Shown here piece by piece: positions 44,218-53,490 of a stretch of DNA of 64,000 nt. Within the stretch, counting starts at the first letter, position 1. Each line of letters begins with the position of its first letter. This DNA comes from Robiginitomaculum sp. GTDB taxonomy: Bacteria; Pseudomonadota; Alphaproteobacteria; Caulobacterales; Maricaulaceae. A program made the translations under genes and the position numbers. The stretch lies in assembly GCA_002733905.1 (NCBI GenBank), contig NVXK01000001.1, positions 89,770-153,769 on the forward strand. The letters are read 5' to 3'. A model generated the notes under the pieces. It saw nothing but the letters and a program-made list of their open reading frames with translations, had not been told where the DNA came from and ran no database searches.

Positions 44218-44255
44218 AGCGTCAGTCTCGCAGTGCAAGCGAAGAGACTGACGCT
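44218..44255. other. Perfect 12-bp inverted repeat
   Basis: AGCGTCAGTCTC (44218-44229) and GAGACTGACGCT (44244-44255) pair perfectly around a 14-nt loop that contains GCAAGCG, itself complementary to the CGCTTGC at 44252-44258. There is no T-run, so it is not an ordinary terminator. It lies where minus-strand genes give way to the + strand secretion operon. Confidence 0.5.
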
Positions 44256-44292
44256 TGCTACAGCGAGGATGTGACTACAATTGAAAACGCGG

Positions 44293-44727
44293 TTAATTCA
44301 CCGGGGTTGCAGAGTAAGCTTCCAAGATGAGTTTTATATTTTTCTTCTTCAAATCAAAAGCCATAATAATAGCTGCAATAAATAAATCACGAATATGGTA
44401 AGAGACCATGAACTCCGCTGCCATCCTGTCTTGTATGTGTCTGGCAAGCTCCGTGGGGCCGGAACGCAAATTGACAGTCATTACACCTCCATTTGCTGTT
44501 ATACGATCATGATCTTCATCATAGGCTCGCGTAATATCATATTTTGCGAGGGCAGCATTGATTTGTTCGGGTTCCATGTTCCTGAAAGCTTCCAAACACA
44601 AATACGCGACTTTAGAAGAGGAAACATATTTTCCGGCACTTGCTTTAACAAATGTTTCGCGCAGTTTTATAAATTCGGCCTGAAATTTGTTTTGAGCGGG
44701 TAAATATGCTTGATATATTTTACTCAC
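44293..44727 (-). CDS. Hypothetical protein
   Basis: A 144-aa protein with several amphipathic helices (KFQAEFIKLRETFVKASAGK) and no recognised domain. It is divergent from the tra operon across about 390 bp, a position often held by a regulator, but no DNA-binding motif was recognised. Confidence 0.5.
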   Translation of the reverse strand: MSKIYQAYLPAQNKFQAEFIKLRETFVKASAGKYVSSSKVAYLCLEAFRNMEPEQINAALAKYDITRAYDEDHDRITANGGVMTVNLRSGPTELARHIQDRMAAEFMVSYHIRDLFIAAIIMAFDLKKKNIKLILEAYSATPVN

Positions 44728-45117
44728 AAATTACCCAATCCAACTTGTGGCCAAACAAAAAAGTTCTTTTGATCTGCCATATTGCGGTCCCCGTTATAAT
44801 TGCTTAAATGCGGGAATTTCTATTATTTATATGCAATTAAGCTCATATTTGGCAAAAATGCAAGTCTACCAAGCATATCTTCTATGGCTCGAATATGTTC
44901 AGAGCAAGAAGTATTATTGTACATGATTAACGCAATTATCGCATTATTCGCCATCTCGCGCTTGGACAATAGGCACTATAAAAGTCCTAAACAGGGCGCG
45001 AAAAGTAGGCTTCGGGGCAAAGCAACCGAGAAACCGCCTAACACATTGACCAAACACACAATTTCACTCTTAAATTTAACGAACAGCAAGAAAGCTGAAA
45101 AATTAATAGGTGAAATT
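44728..45117 (+). promoter_or_regulatory. Leader and promoter region of the tra operon
   Basis: A TATAAT box at 44795-44800 lies about 320 bp before traA; the -35 is weak. The in-frame extension of traA upstream of 45118 has an unlikely composition and no ribosome site, so it is treated as untranslated leader. Confidence 0.4.
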
Positions 45118-45513
45118 ATGATAGACTATCTTTGGAACATTCTTCGAAACATTGCGCTCAAACTGATCCGACTGTTATCATTCCATGGTCTCAAAAACAT
45201 ATTTTTGTTTATTGGTGGCTTATTGGGCGCGGCTCTTATCTTATCTGAACCCGCATTCGCGTCTGCTGCGGATAATACCGGTACGGACGCCGCCGCATTT
45301 CAGGGCGCTATAGATACAATCCTGCTTTTATTAAACGGATCCCTTGGTTTAGTGGCCTCACTTTTAGCGTTTGTTTACGGGTTTTTCCGGATGGTGACAA
45401 ATTTCTCTGCCGCGCCTGTCCTGGGTTCATTTGGCATCGCATTTGCGATCCAGATCATTCCTGACATGCTCGCAAGTATGTTTACGAGTATTATCCTCTA
45501 CCTACCCATGTAG
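45118..45513 (+). CDS. traA: F-type pilin (TraA-like)
   Basis: The start chosen is ATG at 45118, giving 131 aa. A long leader with a hydrophobic core (FLFIGGLLGAALILSEPAFASA) precedes a mature part of about 80 aa with two hydrophobic helices (AIDTILLLLNGSLGLVASLLA and FGIAFAIQIIPDM), the usual pilin shape. It is the first gene of the secretion operon. Sequence conservation of pilins is low, so the call rests on topology, size and position before traL. Confidence 0.8.
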   Translation: MIDYLWNILRNIALKLIRLLSFHGLKNIFLFIGGLLGAALILSEPAFASAADNTGTDAAAFQGAIDTILLLLNGSLGLVASLLAFVYGFFRMVTNFSAAPVLGSFGIAFAIQIIPDMLASMFTSIILYLPM

Positions 45514-45526
45514 CTCCCCCCAAGTT

Positions 45527-45640
45527 TGACCCATTGCTTTCCATCTGATGGGTCAGAAAATCTGCAATTATGGTTCTATGCGGGACGTAGGTTGTAGATA
45601 AACCCTCCTTCGGTGTTTTGCAAAAAATGCCGAAGGTCAT
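45527..45640 (+). other. Two hairpins between traA and traL
   Basis: TGACCCAT/ATGGGTCA (45527-45534 with 45548-45555) and CCTTCGG/CCGAAGG (45607-45613 with 45630-45636, extended by TTTT/AAAA) occupy the 149-bp gap. They could stabilise the pilin message or cause partial termination, making pilin more abundant than the channel proteins. Confidence 0.5.
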
Positions 45641-45665
45641 TCAATCAGCAAAATAGAGAGTAGTG

Positions 45666-45956
45666 ATGGCTCGACTATATTCAAATCTCGATAACATGAT
45701 GCGTATTGTATATTTTACGCTCGATGAAGTCATGGCATTCGCAACCCCCTTAGTTTTGACCTCATTCATAGGGGGAGCAAAGGAGGTGCTCATGTTTGGC
45801 ATTCCGTCTTCAATTATATGCTTCTACATCCTCATCAAGTTAAAAAAAGACGGCGGGTTATTCAACCTTCAGAGATTTTTATTGTGGCATATCACTGGCG
45901 GTGTCCAGGGTATCAAGCACTCACCTCTGTCTAGCGTAAGAGTTATGACGGGGTAA
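45666..45956 (+). CDS. traL: Conjugal transfer protein TraL
   Basis: A 96-aa small inner-membrane protein with hydrophobic segments near residues 18-50 and a basic loop, as in TraL of F-type systems, which helps build the pilus base. The start is ATG at 45666; an upstream GTG is adjacent. It sits between the pilin and traE as in F. Confidence 0.85.
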   Translation: MARLYSNLDNMMRIVYFTLDEVMAFATPLVLTSFIGGAKEVLMFGIPSSIICFYILIKLKKDGGLFNLQRFLLWHITGGVQGIKHSPLSSVRVMTG

Positions 45957-45958
45957 TT

Positions 45959-46669
45959 ATGTCAAGTGAAGGTAAAAGCCTCTGGGCCATTCTTAAGGAC
46001 TTCCAAAGCCGTAAAAAACCAACCAAGCGAGTTGAGAGTACGGAACCGCCATCTGTGAGTGCTAAGCCTTTAACGTGGCAACTCAAAGAAATCCGGTCCT
46101 TACAAAGACAACGCTCCGTATTGATTGCGGGAACCGTTATGTTGGTCACAACCGTGTTTTGCATGTCCACGCTTATGGCCAACCGACAAGAAAAAGTCAT
46201 TCTCGTGCCCGGTATCATTTCCCAATACGAGTTGGGGGGCAGGGACGTTCCGGTCAAATACCTTGAGGATATGGCTCTTCAAGTCGCAGGCATATTTTTT
46301 AACCGACACCCTGACGACACGGATTATTATGAACAGAATGCACTGCGGTTGTCAGATGTGTCGTTCCACGATGATTTAAAAACCCTTCTTGCAAACGAAC
46401 GACGCAACCGTTTTAGCACGCAAGCTTCGCAAATATTCAGGGTCCACCGGATGAATACAATTCCTGACGATTTGACAGTGGAGTTGCACGGCATTCGCGA
46501 AACCATCATCGGCGATAGCGTCACCAAGCGCGAAGGCAAAATTTATAAGATCGTATTTATCAGGCATGGGTGGGAATTGAAGCTGAAAGACGTGTTTGAG
46601 CTGAATGAAAAACAATCTGTAGATCGCAACAGTAACAGGAATCAAATTCTTCAGGAGAATGAGCAGTGA
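45959..46669 (+). CDS. traE: Conjugal transfer protein TraE (VirB5/VirB8-type)
   Basis: A 236-aa protein with a cytoplasmic N-terminus, one membrane segment (about residues 56-73) and a periplasmic domain containing YLEDMALQVAGIFFNRHP, typical of F-type TraE, a VirB8-like scaffold component. It starts two bases after the traL stop and overlaps traK by 4 bp. The N-terminus is longer than that of F TraE (188 aa). Confidence 0.9.
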   Translation: MSSEGKSLWAILKDFQSRKKPTKRVESTEPPSVSAKPLTWQLKEIRSLQRQRSVLIAGTVMLVTTVFCMSTLMANRQEKVILVPGIISQYELGGRDVPVKYLEDMALQVAGIFFNRHPDDTDYYEQNALRLSDVSFHDDLKTLLANERRNRFSTQASQIFRVHRMNTIPDDLTVELHGIRETIIGDSVTKREGKIYKIVFIRHGWELKLKDVFELNEKQSVDRNSNRNQILQENEQ

Positions 46670-47478
46670 AACTACGTCCGTCCCAAATTATGATTGGTTT
46701 TGCACTGACTTTAGCTGCAACAAGCCAAGCCCAAACACCTGTAGGCTCTCAGATTGTCAATGTGACGGGTGCTGACCGTATTAAAGCAACAGCCTCTCTT
46801 ACAGAAGTCACCAGAATTTCTAGTGAAGGGGAGCCATTTTTATCGGTCGTAGACGCCGTATCCAACAAAAATGTAAGCGTTGATTACCAAATATTGGGAG
46901 ACACTGGAGACATCTATGTGACAGTCGATGGAGCCAAGTCTGGAACCACTATTTCAGCCTTCGGAATTACGGCCACCAACACCTATAATTTCAACCTCAA
47001 ACTCCTTGATGTGCCTGCCCAACAAATTTTGATTAGAAACACCAATTATTTGGCCGAGCAAGCGACGCAACAAGCGATTGCACTTGATAAAAAAACAAAA
47101 AAAGAGACGGCTGCAAGTGCGACCCTTTCCTCCAAAACATTTGTCAAACTCAACAGGTCTTCTTCTTATAAAGTAGAACTTATAGGAATAATGCGGGGCC
47201 TTTATATGGAGAGCGGCATTCCAGGGTTTAAACGCACCAAAGATAGAACTTCGTACGGGCTACGGGACAATGTGGTCATCAAGGGACACCTTAAATATGT
47301 ATCGAATAGATTTGAGGCTTATGTACTGAACGTACGCACAACCTCACGCCTGATAGCTACAGCAGATGAAAGTATAATCGCAGATTTCAACCCAATTGCG
47401 TGGACCATTACAGATGATTTGATTGAGAGTACCAAGGACACTCGGATCCTCCTGATTAAGGAGCGTGATAGTGAGTGA
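46666..47478 (+). CDS. traK: Conjugal transfer protein TraK (VirB9-like)
   Basis: A 270-aa periplasmic/outer-membrane ring protein. The GTG start overlaps the traE stop (GTGA). A signal peptide (IGFALTLAATSQAQ) is followed by an AMIN/secretin-like N domain and a C-terminal domain rich in beta strands, as in F TraK, which partners TraB and TraV in the core complex. Confidence 0.88.
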   Translation: MKLRPSQIMIGFALTLAATSQAQTPVGSQIVNVTGADRIKATASLTEVTRISSEGEPFLSVVDAVSNKNVSVDYQILGDTGDIYVTVDGAKSGTTISAFGITATNTYNFNLKLLDVPAQQILIRNTNYLAEQATQQAIALDKKTKKETAASATLSSKTFVKLNRSSSYKVELIGIMRGLYMESGIPGFKRTKDRTSYGLRDNVVIKGHLKYVSNRFEAYVLNVRTTSRLIATADESIIADFNPIAWTITDDLIESTKDTRILLIKERDSE

Positions 47479-48856
47479 ATTAAACAAAAGCTCCAAGACA
47501 CGCCAACGGTTAATGATTTTGCTATTGCTGGGAAGTCTTCTGACAATAACAGGACTTTTTGTGTTCAAGCCGTTTGAGGGAGACAAAAAAAACTCCAACA
47601 GCAAGAGATCGCAAAAATATGCGCCCCGCGCAATCGTAGACGCAGGCACTCAGGCTTTATCTGACGAGGATTTTATGGCTGATGTACAGTCTCGCCTTAC
47701 AGAAAAAGACCGTATCGATGTCAAAACAAGCGCAGATATCAAGAGGCTTCTTGAAATTGCCGAGGATAATAAACGAGAGATTATCGCAACCTCAAATCTG
47801 GTGACAGAGTTTGATGATCTGCGTCTCACAATTGAAGACATGAAAAAGGTGCTTGATTCAAAACTACCCAGTAATGGCGTTTCCGTGAATCGAGGTGCAA
47901 CAGGTTTTAATGGCTCCGGTTTTAATCCATCACAAACCGGAGACGATCCTTTTGCAAGGCGGGTAGGGGGCCAAGCTGATAGGAACTCTGCCTTACGCCC
48001 ACCTACGGACAAAACCCGTAAAATCAGAATTACGGGGCAAAATAGTGTTCAGCCTGATAAAATACTTAGGATTACGAAACTTGGGGACGTGCATCTTGAG
48101 CGCTTGCGAGAAAAAAAGGATGATGGGGACGGGTTAGCAAACCCGGAAACGGGGCCAAAGCTCTCCCAGACCAAAGCCCCACAGATATATAATACCAAAC
48201 ATTATGTTCCAGCCAACGCCTATGCCAATGCTACCGTTATAATGGGTGCAGATGCTTCTACTGGCGTGACCAGTGCTTCAGACCCGCTTCCGGTTCTCTT
48301 GCGGATTACATCTCCTGCTTACCATGTCTTTCAAGATGGTGAGATTAAAGAAACAAACCTGAGCGGGTGCTTGGTCAACGGTTCAGCACGTGGGGATTTA
48401 TCATCTGAGAAGGTTTTGATCAATCTTCATGTAATTACCTGCCCAAATGGAGACGGGACGGTATCCGAGAACAAAGTGAGCGGTTTTGTTGCCCATTTGG
48501 GTAAGGGCGGTGTCCGGGGCACTGTGGTCAATAGATCAGGCGAATTGCTCAAGCTTGCAGCGTTATCAGGTTTCATTGGCGGTATTGCGCAGGTGGCCGA
48601 AAGAAACGCGACCCAAGGCTTAACCGGTTTGGGAGGTCTTGGCGGCGGCGGAATTATTGCCCAACAGAAATTAAGCGCAGGCGAACTTGCACAAGCCGGG
48701 GGTCTTGGTGGGCTTTCAGGGGCGGCTAACCAGCTCACAGAATATGCCGTTGACCGCATGGAACAACTGCAACCCATCATCGAAATGCCGACAGGGGCCG
48801 AGGTTGATATTTTCTTCCTTGAGGGCGTCCAAGTGCGCGCTGAAGACAAACAATAG
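47471..48856 (+). CDS. traB: Conjugal transfer protein TraB (VirB10-like)
   Basis: The GTG at 47471 is preferred because AAGGAG lies 8 bases before it; another GTG six bases earlier is possible. This gives 461 aa. An inner-membrane anchor (residues 17-36) is followed by a coiled linker and a beta-barrel C-half with LSGCLVNGSARGDLSSEKV, VGGFVAHLG-like and GLGGLGGGG segments, characteristic of TraB/VirB10. It spans both membranes as the core of the channel. Confidence 0.93.
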   Translation: MSELNKSSKTRQRLMILLLLGSLLTITGLFVFKPFEGDKKNSNSKRSQKYAPRAIVDAGTQALSDEDFMADVQSRLTEKDRIDVKTSADIKRLLEIAEDNKREIIATSNLVTEFDDLRLTIEDMKKVLDSKLPSNGVSVNRGATGFNGSGFNPSQTGDDPFARRVGGQADRNSALRPPTDKTRKIRITGQNSVQPDKILRITKLGDVHLERLREKKDDGDGLANPETGPKLSQTKAPQIYNTKHYVPANAYANATVIMGADASTGVTSASDPLPVLLRITSPAYHVFQDGEIKETNLSGCLVNGSARGDLSSEKVLINLHVITCPNGDGTVSENKVSGFVAHLGKGGVRGTVVNRSGELLKLAALSGFIGGIAQVAERNATQGLTGLGGLGGGGIIAQQKLSAGELAQAGGLGGLSGAANQLTEYAVDRMEQLQPIIEMPTGAEVDIFFLEGVQVRAEDKQ

Positions 48857-48865
48857 GAGATCATT

Positions 48866-49735
48866 ATGTCAGAAACAAATCCAAAACCAAATATACAAAG
48901 TATCCAGAAAAACAATTTCTTTAAATACGGCGGCGCATTAGCTGTAGTGGGTATTGTTGGCGTATTTGCTTTTGCAGACATGGAAGCGAGTGCCCCGCCC
49001 AGCACTCAATTGGTGCAAGACAGTGTTCCAGGCACGACTTTCACATCGATTAATTGCAACATTCCTGTAAAGGGCATGTGCGAGGCTGTAGCAGGGCAAA
49101 CCGTTGTCTATATTACGCAAGACGGCACCCATGCCTTTGTTGGCCACATGCTTGATCTGAAAAACAACCGTGATTTGACGGAAGACCGAATGAGTTCTCT
49201 TTCGAGCTTCTCAAAGGCCTTGTCAGGCATATCTGGAACACAGCCCGCATCAAATCCTGAACTGGGAGCGGCAACAGCTCCAAGACAACAACCCTCGCAA
49301 CCGGCAAACAACATTGATGTCACCCAATTATCCGAGGCCAATGCAGTCGTACATAATCCAGAAGCCAAAGGCGGGACAGTTATTGTATTTTCTGATCCCA
49401 ATTGCGGCGCGTGTACAAACTTCTATCAAAGCATGGCAAGCGTGAAGGACGTCAAATTTGTAGAGTATTTAATGCCGTTCTTGAATGGCTCCGTTGATAA
49501 GGCAAAGCAGATATTGTGTTCTGAAAACCCTGCGGATGCCCTTCACAAAGGCTTCACCAACCAACTTACCCCTACTCCGGCAAGCTGTGGGCATGCAGAT
49601 ACAATTATCAGCACCAATTTAGCTTTCGCAGAGGCCAATGGCATTACGTCAACGCCAACCATTTTTAGCGCGAGCGGAAAACGGCTGGTAGGGGCGCGCT
49701 CTGTGGCCGTAATCAGAGAGTTGGGGAAATCATGA
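48866..49735 (+). CDS. DsbC-like thiol-disulfide protein of the transfer operon
   Basis: A 289-aa protein with an N-terminal membrane anchor (residues 20-37), a Pro/Gln-rich linker and a C-terminal thioredoxin fold whose active site is CGAC at 180-183, followed by a cis-Pro in STPTIF. DsbC-type isomerases accompany SXT/R27-like transfer operons. Here the giant cysteine-rich TraN and TraU are obvious clients. The N-terminal DsbC dimerisation domain is partly kept (SINCNIPVKGMCE). Confidence 0.85.
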   Translation: MSETNPKPNIQSIQKNNFFKYGGALAVVGIVGVFAFADMEASAPPSTQLVQDSVPGTTFTSINCNIPVKGMCEAVAGQTVVYITQDGTHAFVGHMLDLKNNRDLTEDRMSSLSSFSKALSGISGTQPASNPELGAATAPRQQPSQPANNIDVTQLSEANAVVHNPEAKGGTVIVFSDPNCGACTNFYQSMASVKDVKFVEYLMPFLNGSVDKAKQILCSENPADALHKGFTNQLTPTPASCGHADTIISTNLAFAEANGITSTPTIFSASGKRLVGARSVAVIRELGKS

Positions 49736-50100
49736 TCCGGCTATTTTCAATCGGTATGTTCGCAGCACTCTTATCAGGATGTGCTACCCTTGATTTTACG
49801 CCTGGGGCTGAAGATGATTTTGTGTGCAAGGCCGTTGATGGTGTTGGATGTATTAGCACCGAAGAAATCGACAGGGGCGTGGTTCAAGGTAAGACATTCA
49901 AACGATCCAGCCCTTCCCCAACCGAGCGTTTTCCGCAAAGATCTTTGATAGGGGACGCCGTATATCGGCCAAACGGCGCAGCGCAATGGAAGGATAGCGA
50001 AATTCTCGTCATTCGGTTTGCGGCGTTTGTAGACAATAATTCGTTTTACCATGACCCTTCTATTGTACGGGCTGTGATGAATACTGGTGGCTGGAAGTAA
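49732..50100 (+). CDS. traV: Conjugal transfer lipoprotein TraV
   Basis: A 122-aa lipoprotein: signal and lipobox (AALLSGC, Cys17), then two short Cys-containing segments (FVCKAVDGVGC) as in TraV, the VirB7-like outer-membrane anchor of the core. It overlaps the dsbC-like gene by 4 bp and the traC start by one base. Confidence 0.88.
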   Translation: MIRLFSIGMFAALLSGCATLDFTPGAEDDFVCKAVDGVGCISTEEIDRGVVQGKTFKRSSPSPTERFPQRSLIGDAVYRPNGAAQWKDSEILVIRFAAFVDNNSFYHDPSIVRAVMNTGGWK

Positions 50101-52751
50101 TGGTTTTCGCCCGTAACGATAATAGTAAATCTCACCACAAGCGCATTAAGAGGAAAAATGTCGTGGAAAAAGCTGTGGATTCCATTGGTCGGTATTTGTT
50201 TTCCGAGCCATTGGATATAACTCAGCTTCAAAAAATGTTAAGTTGCGAACGCCTTACCGATTATTTGCCTTACCGTACGGCCGAAGAAATTGAGCCGGGG
50301 TTTTGGATATACCACAATGAAGGCAGCGTGGGCTTCTGTTTTGAGCATACGCCCTTACTCGGCGCGTCTGAAGTGGAAGCAAATACACTGGCCAGTGCGA
50401 TTTCTGCGTCCATACCCAAAGGGGCATTCGTCCAAATGATAGGCTATGGGTCTCCGCGTATAGGCGGGGTGCTTCAAAATTACATTCAATCGCGAAACCA
50501 TCCAATTTTGCGCGAAATGGCGGTATATAGAGCCCGTAAATTTGTCCAAGGGGCATGGGATGGACTTGCGCGCAATGAACGAGGTGATGAGCCTATTGCG
50601 TACTATCCGCGCTATCTAAGGCATTTTATGGCCGTAAGCATGCCAGACGAAGAAGGTCTGGACGTTATAAAAACGTTATTACCGGCGATGAAGCGTATCA
50701 AGTCAGCCTATGAAAGCTTGAATTGCGGTATTGTCTCCTTGCCTCCCAAGGGTCTTGTGCGTTTCATTCGAGAAATTCTGATACCCAAAACAGATAGTTA
50801 TCACGATTGCATGGAGCTTGAAGAGGGTAAGGACTTACATTTGCATATGTCAGATGCCGATAGCCTTATTCAATCTAACATGCATGAGGTCAATTTTACG
50901 ACATTTTCAACGGGTGATTTCCTTTCTAACGAAGACGGGCAGACAAAACGGGAAGAATTCACATATCGGGCCTACGAGCTTGAGCGGCTTCCCACAGAAT
51001 TCAGCCTTGGTCTGACGGCCTATTTAATAGGTGACCCTCTCGACAATGATAAAAGGCTCCAGGGACCATATTTGAAAGTGCTGTGGGGGAAATATTTGGG
51101 GACGGGCGAGTCTAAATCCAAGACAGCCATGAGCCTTCAACAATCGCAAAATGCACTTAAACTGCCTGGCTCCGGCAATCTGAAATCCGTTCGAGAAAAA
51201 CATGTCGAGTGGTCGCAAGTGATGGACGAAGTTGATATGGGCGGCCGCCTAGTCAAATACGGCTATTTTGTAATTACCATGGGCAAGAAAGGCATGGAGG
51301 ACACTCAAGAAGAGGCGCTGATGCGGGTTTACCGCTCAAGCGGGTTCGAGTTAAGGCGGGCCACGGCTTTGCACCTGACGACGATCTTATCTTCTCTGCC
51401 CATGAGTCTTGGCTCCGGCCTTTTTGAGGATTTGGAACGCACGAAAAGAACGCGCTCTGGCACCAGTAAGTCGTTTATCAATATTGCCCCAATTCAGGGA
51501 GAGTATACGGGCCAGCTCTCACCCATCATGCTCCTAACTGGCCGTAATGGGCAGTTGATGTATTTTGATCCATGGGGCACAGGTTCAGAATCCCAAGGCA
51601 ATTACAATGTTTGCATTTTTGGCAAATCCGGCGCGGGTAAGTCCGTATTCATGGTTTTATTATCCCTCGGTATATTTGCAAATGACGGGGATGTTGTTGT
51701 TCTTGATGATGGTCGGTCCTTTGAGAATGTTTGCAAATTACTCGACGGGAATTTTGTAGACTTCAATGCAGGGGAGCATATCAATTTCTCGCCTTTTGCA
51801 ATGCTTAAAGGGGCAAAGACAGAAGACAGCCAAGTTCACGGCGTCACACAAATATCATTGATCTTGCGTGAAATGGCCTTTGGGGAAGACGTGGTTCGCC
51901 ATGAAGCCAAACAAGTGCTTATCACTTTGGTCCAGGGGGTATGGAATAAAGCAAAGCACAAAGGCACCATTACAGATGTGTGGAAAATGGCGAAAGCCCT
52001 CAAAACGGATTTGGGAAATGAGATTGCCCAAGGTTTAAAGCCGTTCACAGAGGGGCAAACATATGGGAGCTATTTTCACGGGGATAATTATTTGGATGTA
52101 TCCAATCCTTATACTGTCTTTGAAATGTCTGGTATTGAAAACCACGGTGGTCTGAGAACGGTGCTTTTGCTTTCGATCCTCAATTTGATTGACGGTAAAT
52201 TCAACAAATCAAAACGGAGCAAAAAGAAAGCCCTGATCATTGACGAGGCCTGGAAAATGCTTGGCTCTGAGAACACGGCTGAATTTATGTCCGGCATTGC
52301 AAGGCGCGCCCGTAAATACAACGGCTCTTTGATAAATGGCTCACAACAATTAGATGATTTTATCAACAATCCGGGGGCAAGAGCCGCCTATGATAATTCG
52401 GATTGGATTATTCAACTTGCTCTTCAGGACAACTCTATTGATTTGTTGGTTAAAAGCGGAAAGTTGACGGCTGACGCGGCGCGTATACGGTTGATGAAAT
52501 CAGTACATATGCATTCGGGTGTATATTCGGAATCGATGATAAACGGTCCTGACGGCTCGTATATAGGACGTCTAGCGCTTGACCCGTTTTCCCTTGCCGT
52601 TGTGACAACGACAGGTACGGATGTGGCGGCGCAACATGAGCTACAAGACGCCGGCTATACACTGATTGAGGCCATTAAAATTCGGGCAGGCATTATGGAC
52701 CCAGACCCGCAACTGTTGGCAAACCGTCAAATGGCGGAGGCGGCCGAATGA
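50100..52751 (+). CDS. traC: TraC assembly ATPase (VirB4 family)
   Basis: This 883-aa ATPase powers pilus assembly. Walker A FGKSGAGKS is at about residues 507-515, Walker B KALIIDEAWKML at about 710, and a further GSQQLDDF motif follows. The N-terminal VirB4 domain starts near YLPYRTAEEIEPGFW. Length matches F TraC (875 aa). It overlaps both neighbours by a few bases. Confidence 0.95.
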   Translation: MVFARNDNSKSHHKRIKRKNVVEKAVDSIGRYLFSEPLDITQLQKMLSCERLTDYLPYRTAEEIEPGFWIYHNEGSVGFCFEHTPLLGASEVEANTLASAISASIPKGAFVQMIGYGSPRIGGVLQNYIQSRNHPILREMAVYRARKFVQGAWDGLARNERGDEPIAYYPRYLRHFMAVSMPDEEGLDVIKTLLPAMKRIKSAYESLNCGIVSLPPKGLVRFIREILIPKTDSYHDCMELEEGKDLHLHMSDADSLIQSNMHEVNFTTFSTGDFLSNEDGQTKREEFTYRAYELERLPTEFSLGLTAYLIGDPLDNDKRLQGPYLKVLWGKYLGTGESKSKTAMSLQQSQNALKLPGSGNLKSVREKHVEWSQVMDEVDMGGRLVKYGYFVITMGKKGMEDTQEEALMRVYRSSGFELRRATALHLTTILSSLPMSLGSGLFEDLERTKRTRSGTSKSFINIAPIQGEYTGQLSPIMLLTGRNGQLMYFDPWGTGSESQGNYNVCIFGKSGAGKSVFMVLLSLGIFANDGDVVVLDDGRSFENVCKLLDGNFVDFNAGEHINFSPFAMLKGAKTEDSQVHGVTQISLILREMAFGEDVVRHEAKQVLITLVQGVWNKAKHKGTITDVWKMAKALKTDLGNEIAQGLKPFTEGQTYGSYFHGDNYLDVSNPYTVFEMSGIENHGGLRTVLLLSILNLIDGKFNKSKRSKKKALIIDEAWKMLGSENTAEFMSGIARRARKYNGSLINGSQQLDDFINNPGARAAYDNSDWIIQLALQDNSIDLLVKSGKLTADAARIRLMKSVHMHSGVYSESMINGPDGSYIGRLALDPFSLAVVTTTGTDVAAQHELQDAGYTLIEAIKIRAGIMDPDPQLLANRQMAEAAE

Positions 52752-53050
52752 TGCTTATGCGCAAACTCTTTAAAGGCAGTTTACAGGCTGCGGGATACCT
52801 GAGTGAAATAATCGGGTATTGGGTGCTGGCTCTCTATGTATTGAGCGGGTTTAGCCTTGGCAGGGCTTTGACGCTTTTATACGGCATTTCCGAGCGATAT
52901 TTGGTCATGGGCGCAACGGCCCAGAGATCAATTTGGATATTCTTGTTGGTGACAGCCACCCCATTTATCTGTTTGGTTTTCTATCTTCACCATCGGCGTA
53001 ACTCTGCGACACATCTCAAAGTAACCGAGGAGAATAAAGCATGGATTTAA
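52748..53050 (+). CDS. Small two-helix membrane protein of the tra operon
   Basis: A 100-aa protein with two hydrophobic segments (about residues 20-40 and 58-78) and a basic tail. It overlaps the traC end by 4 bp and the next gene by 10 bp. I do not recognise the family; the position between traC and trbI corresponds to small lineage-specific genes in F-like operons. Confidence 0.6.
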   Translation: MMLMRKLFKGSLQAAGYLSEIIGYWVLALYVLSGFSLGRALTLLYGISERYLVMGATAQRSIWIFLLVTATPFICLVFYLHHRRNSATHLKVTEENKAWI

Positions 53051-53490
53051 GCTTGGTCTTCTCCTTAGTATTTATAGCTATTGGCGGGCTTTTGATGGCG
53101 TGGCCCCCTTTGGTCTTGAACAAAGAGAAAGGCTATATCCAACTTGTTACCGTCACTATTATTCTCGGGGTCGGGTTTATGATCATGGGGATATTTGCAA
53201 GGTTTCATCAGGAGGATCGTCAAGTTTTAGTGGTGTCTTTCCAAACCATCTACAAACAATCAATGATCTATGACATTGAAAATAGCGCCCCTGATAAAAC
53301 AATCGCTCCCGATGTTCTCAATGCAGCTGAAGCTATTGTGCGCGATATGGCCAAACACAAAGACAGGCCCCTCATACTCCTTAAGGAAAACGTTGTGGCA
53401 GGTTATTACGCTGATGTAACAGACCTTGTTTATGAATTAGCTCTGGAACGTGTGCAGTCCGGCAAGGGGGCAGACGATGGCCAAAAATAG
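53041..53490 (+). CDS. trbI: TrbI-like F-type transfer protein
   Basis: A 149-aa protein with two N-terminal membrane segments (residues 5-25 and 35-55) and a periplasmic domain. The pattern VVSFQTIYKQSM, then a helix with VRDMAKHKDRPLILLKENVV, resembles the conserved second half of F TrbI, which affects pilus length. F TrbI has one membrane segment, so the N-terminus differs. Position before the peptidase and traW supports the call. Confidence 0.5.
   Translation: MDLSLVFSLVFIAIGGLLMAWPPLVLNKEKGYIQLVTVTIILGVGFMIMGIFARFHQEDRQVLVVSFQTIYKQSMIYDIENSAPDKTIAPDVLNAAEAIVRDMAKHKDRPLILLKENVVAGYYADVTDLVYELALERVQSGKGADDGQK

Noticed and set aside
44800-45117. N-terminal extension of the pilin gene
   Set aside because: It starts with TTG without a ribosome site and adds an unlikely leader before a good signal peptide at 45118.
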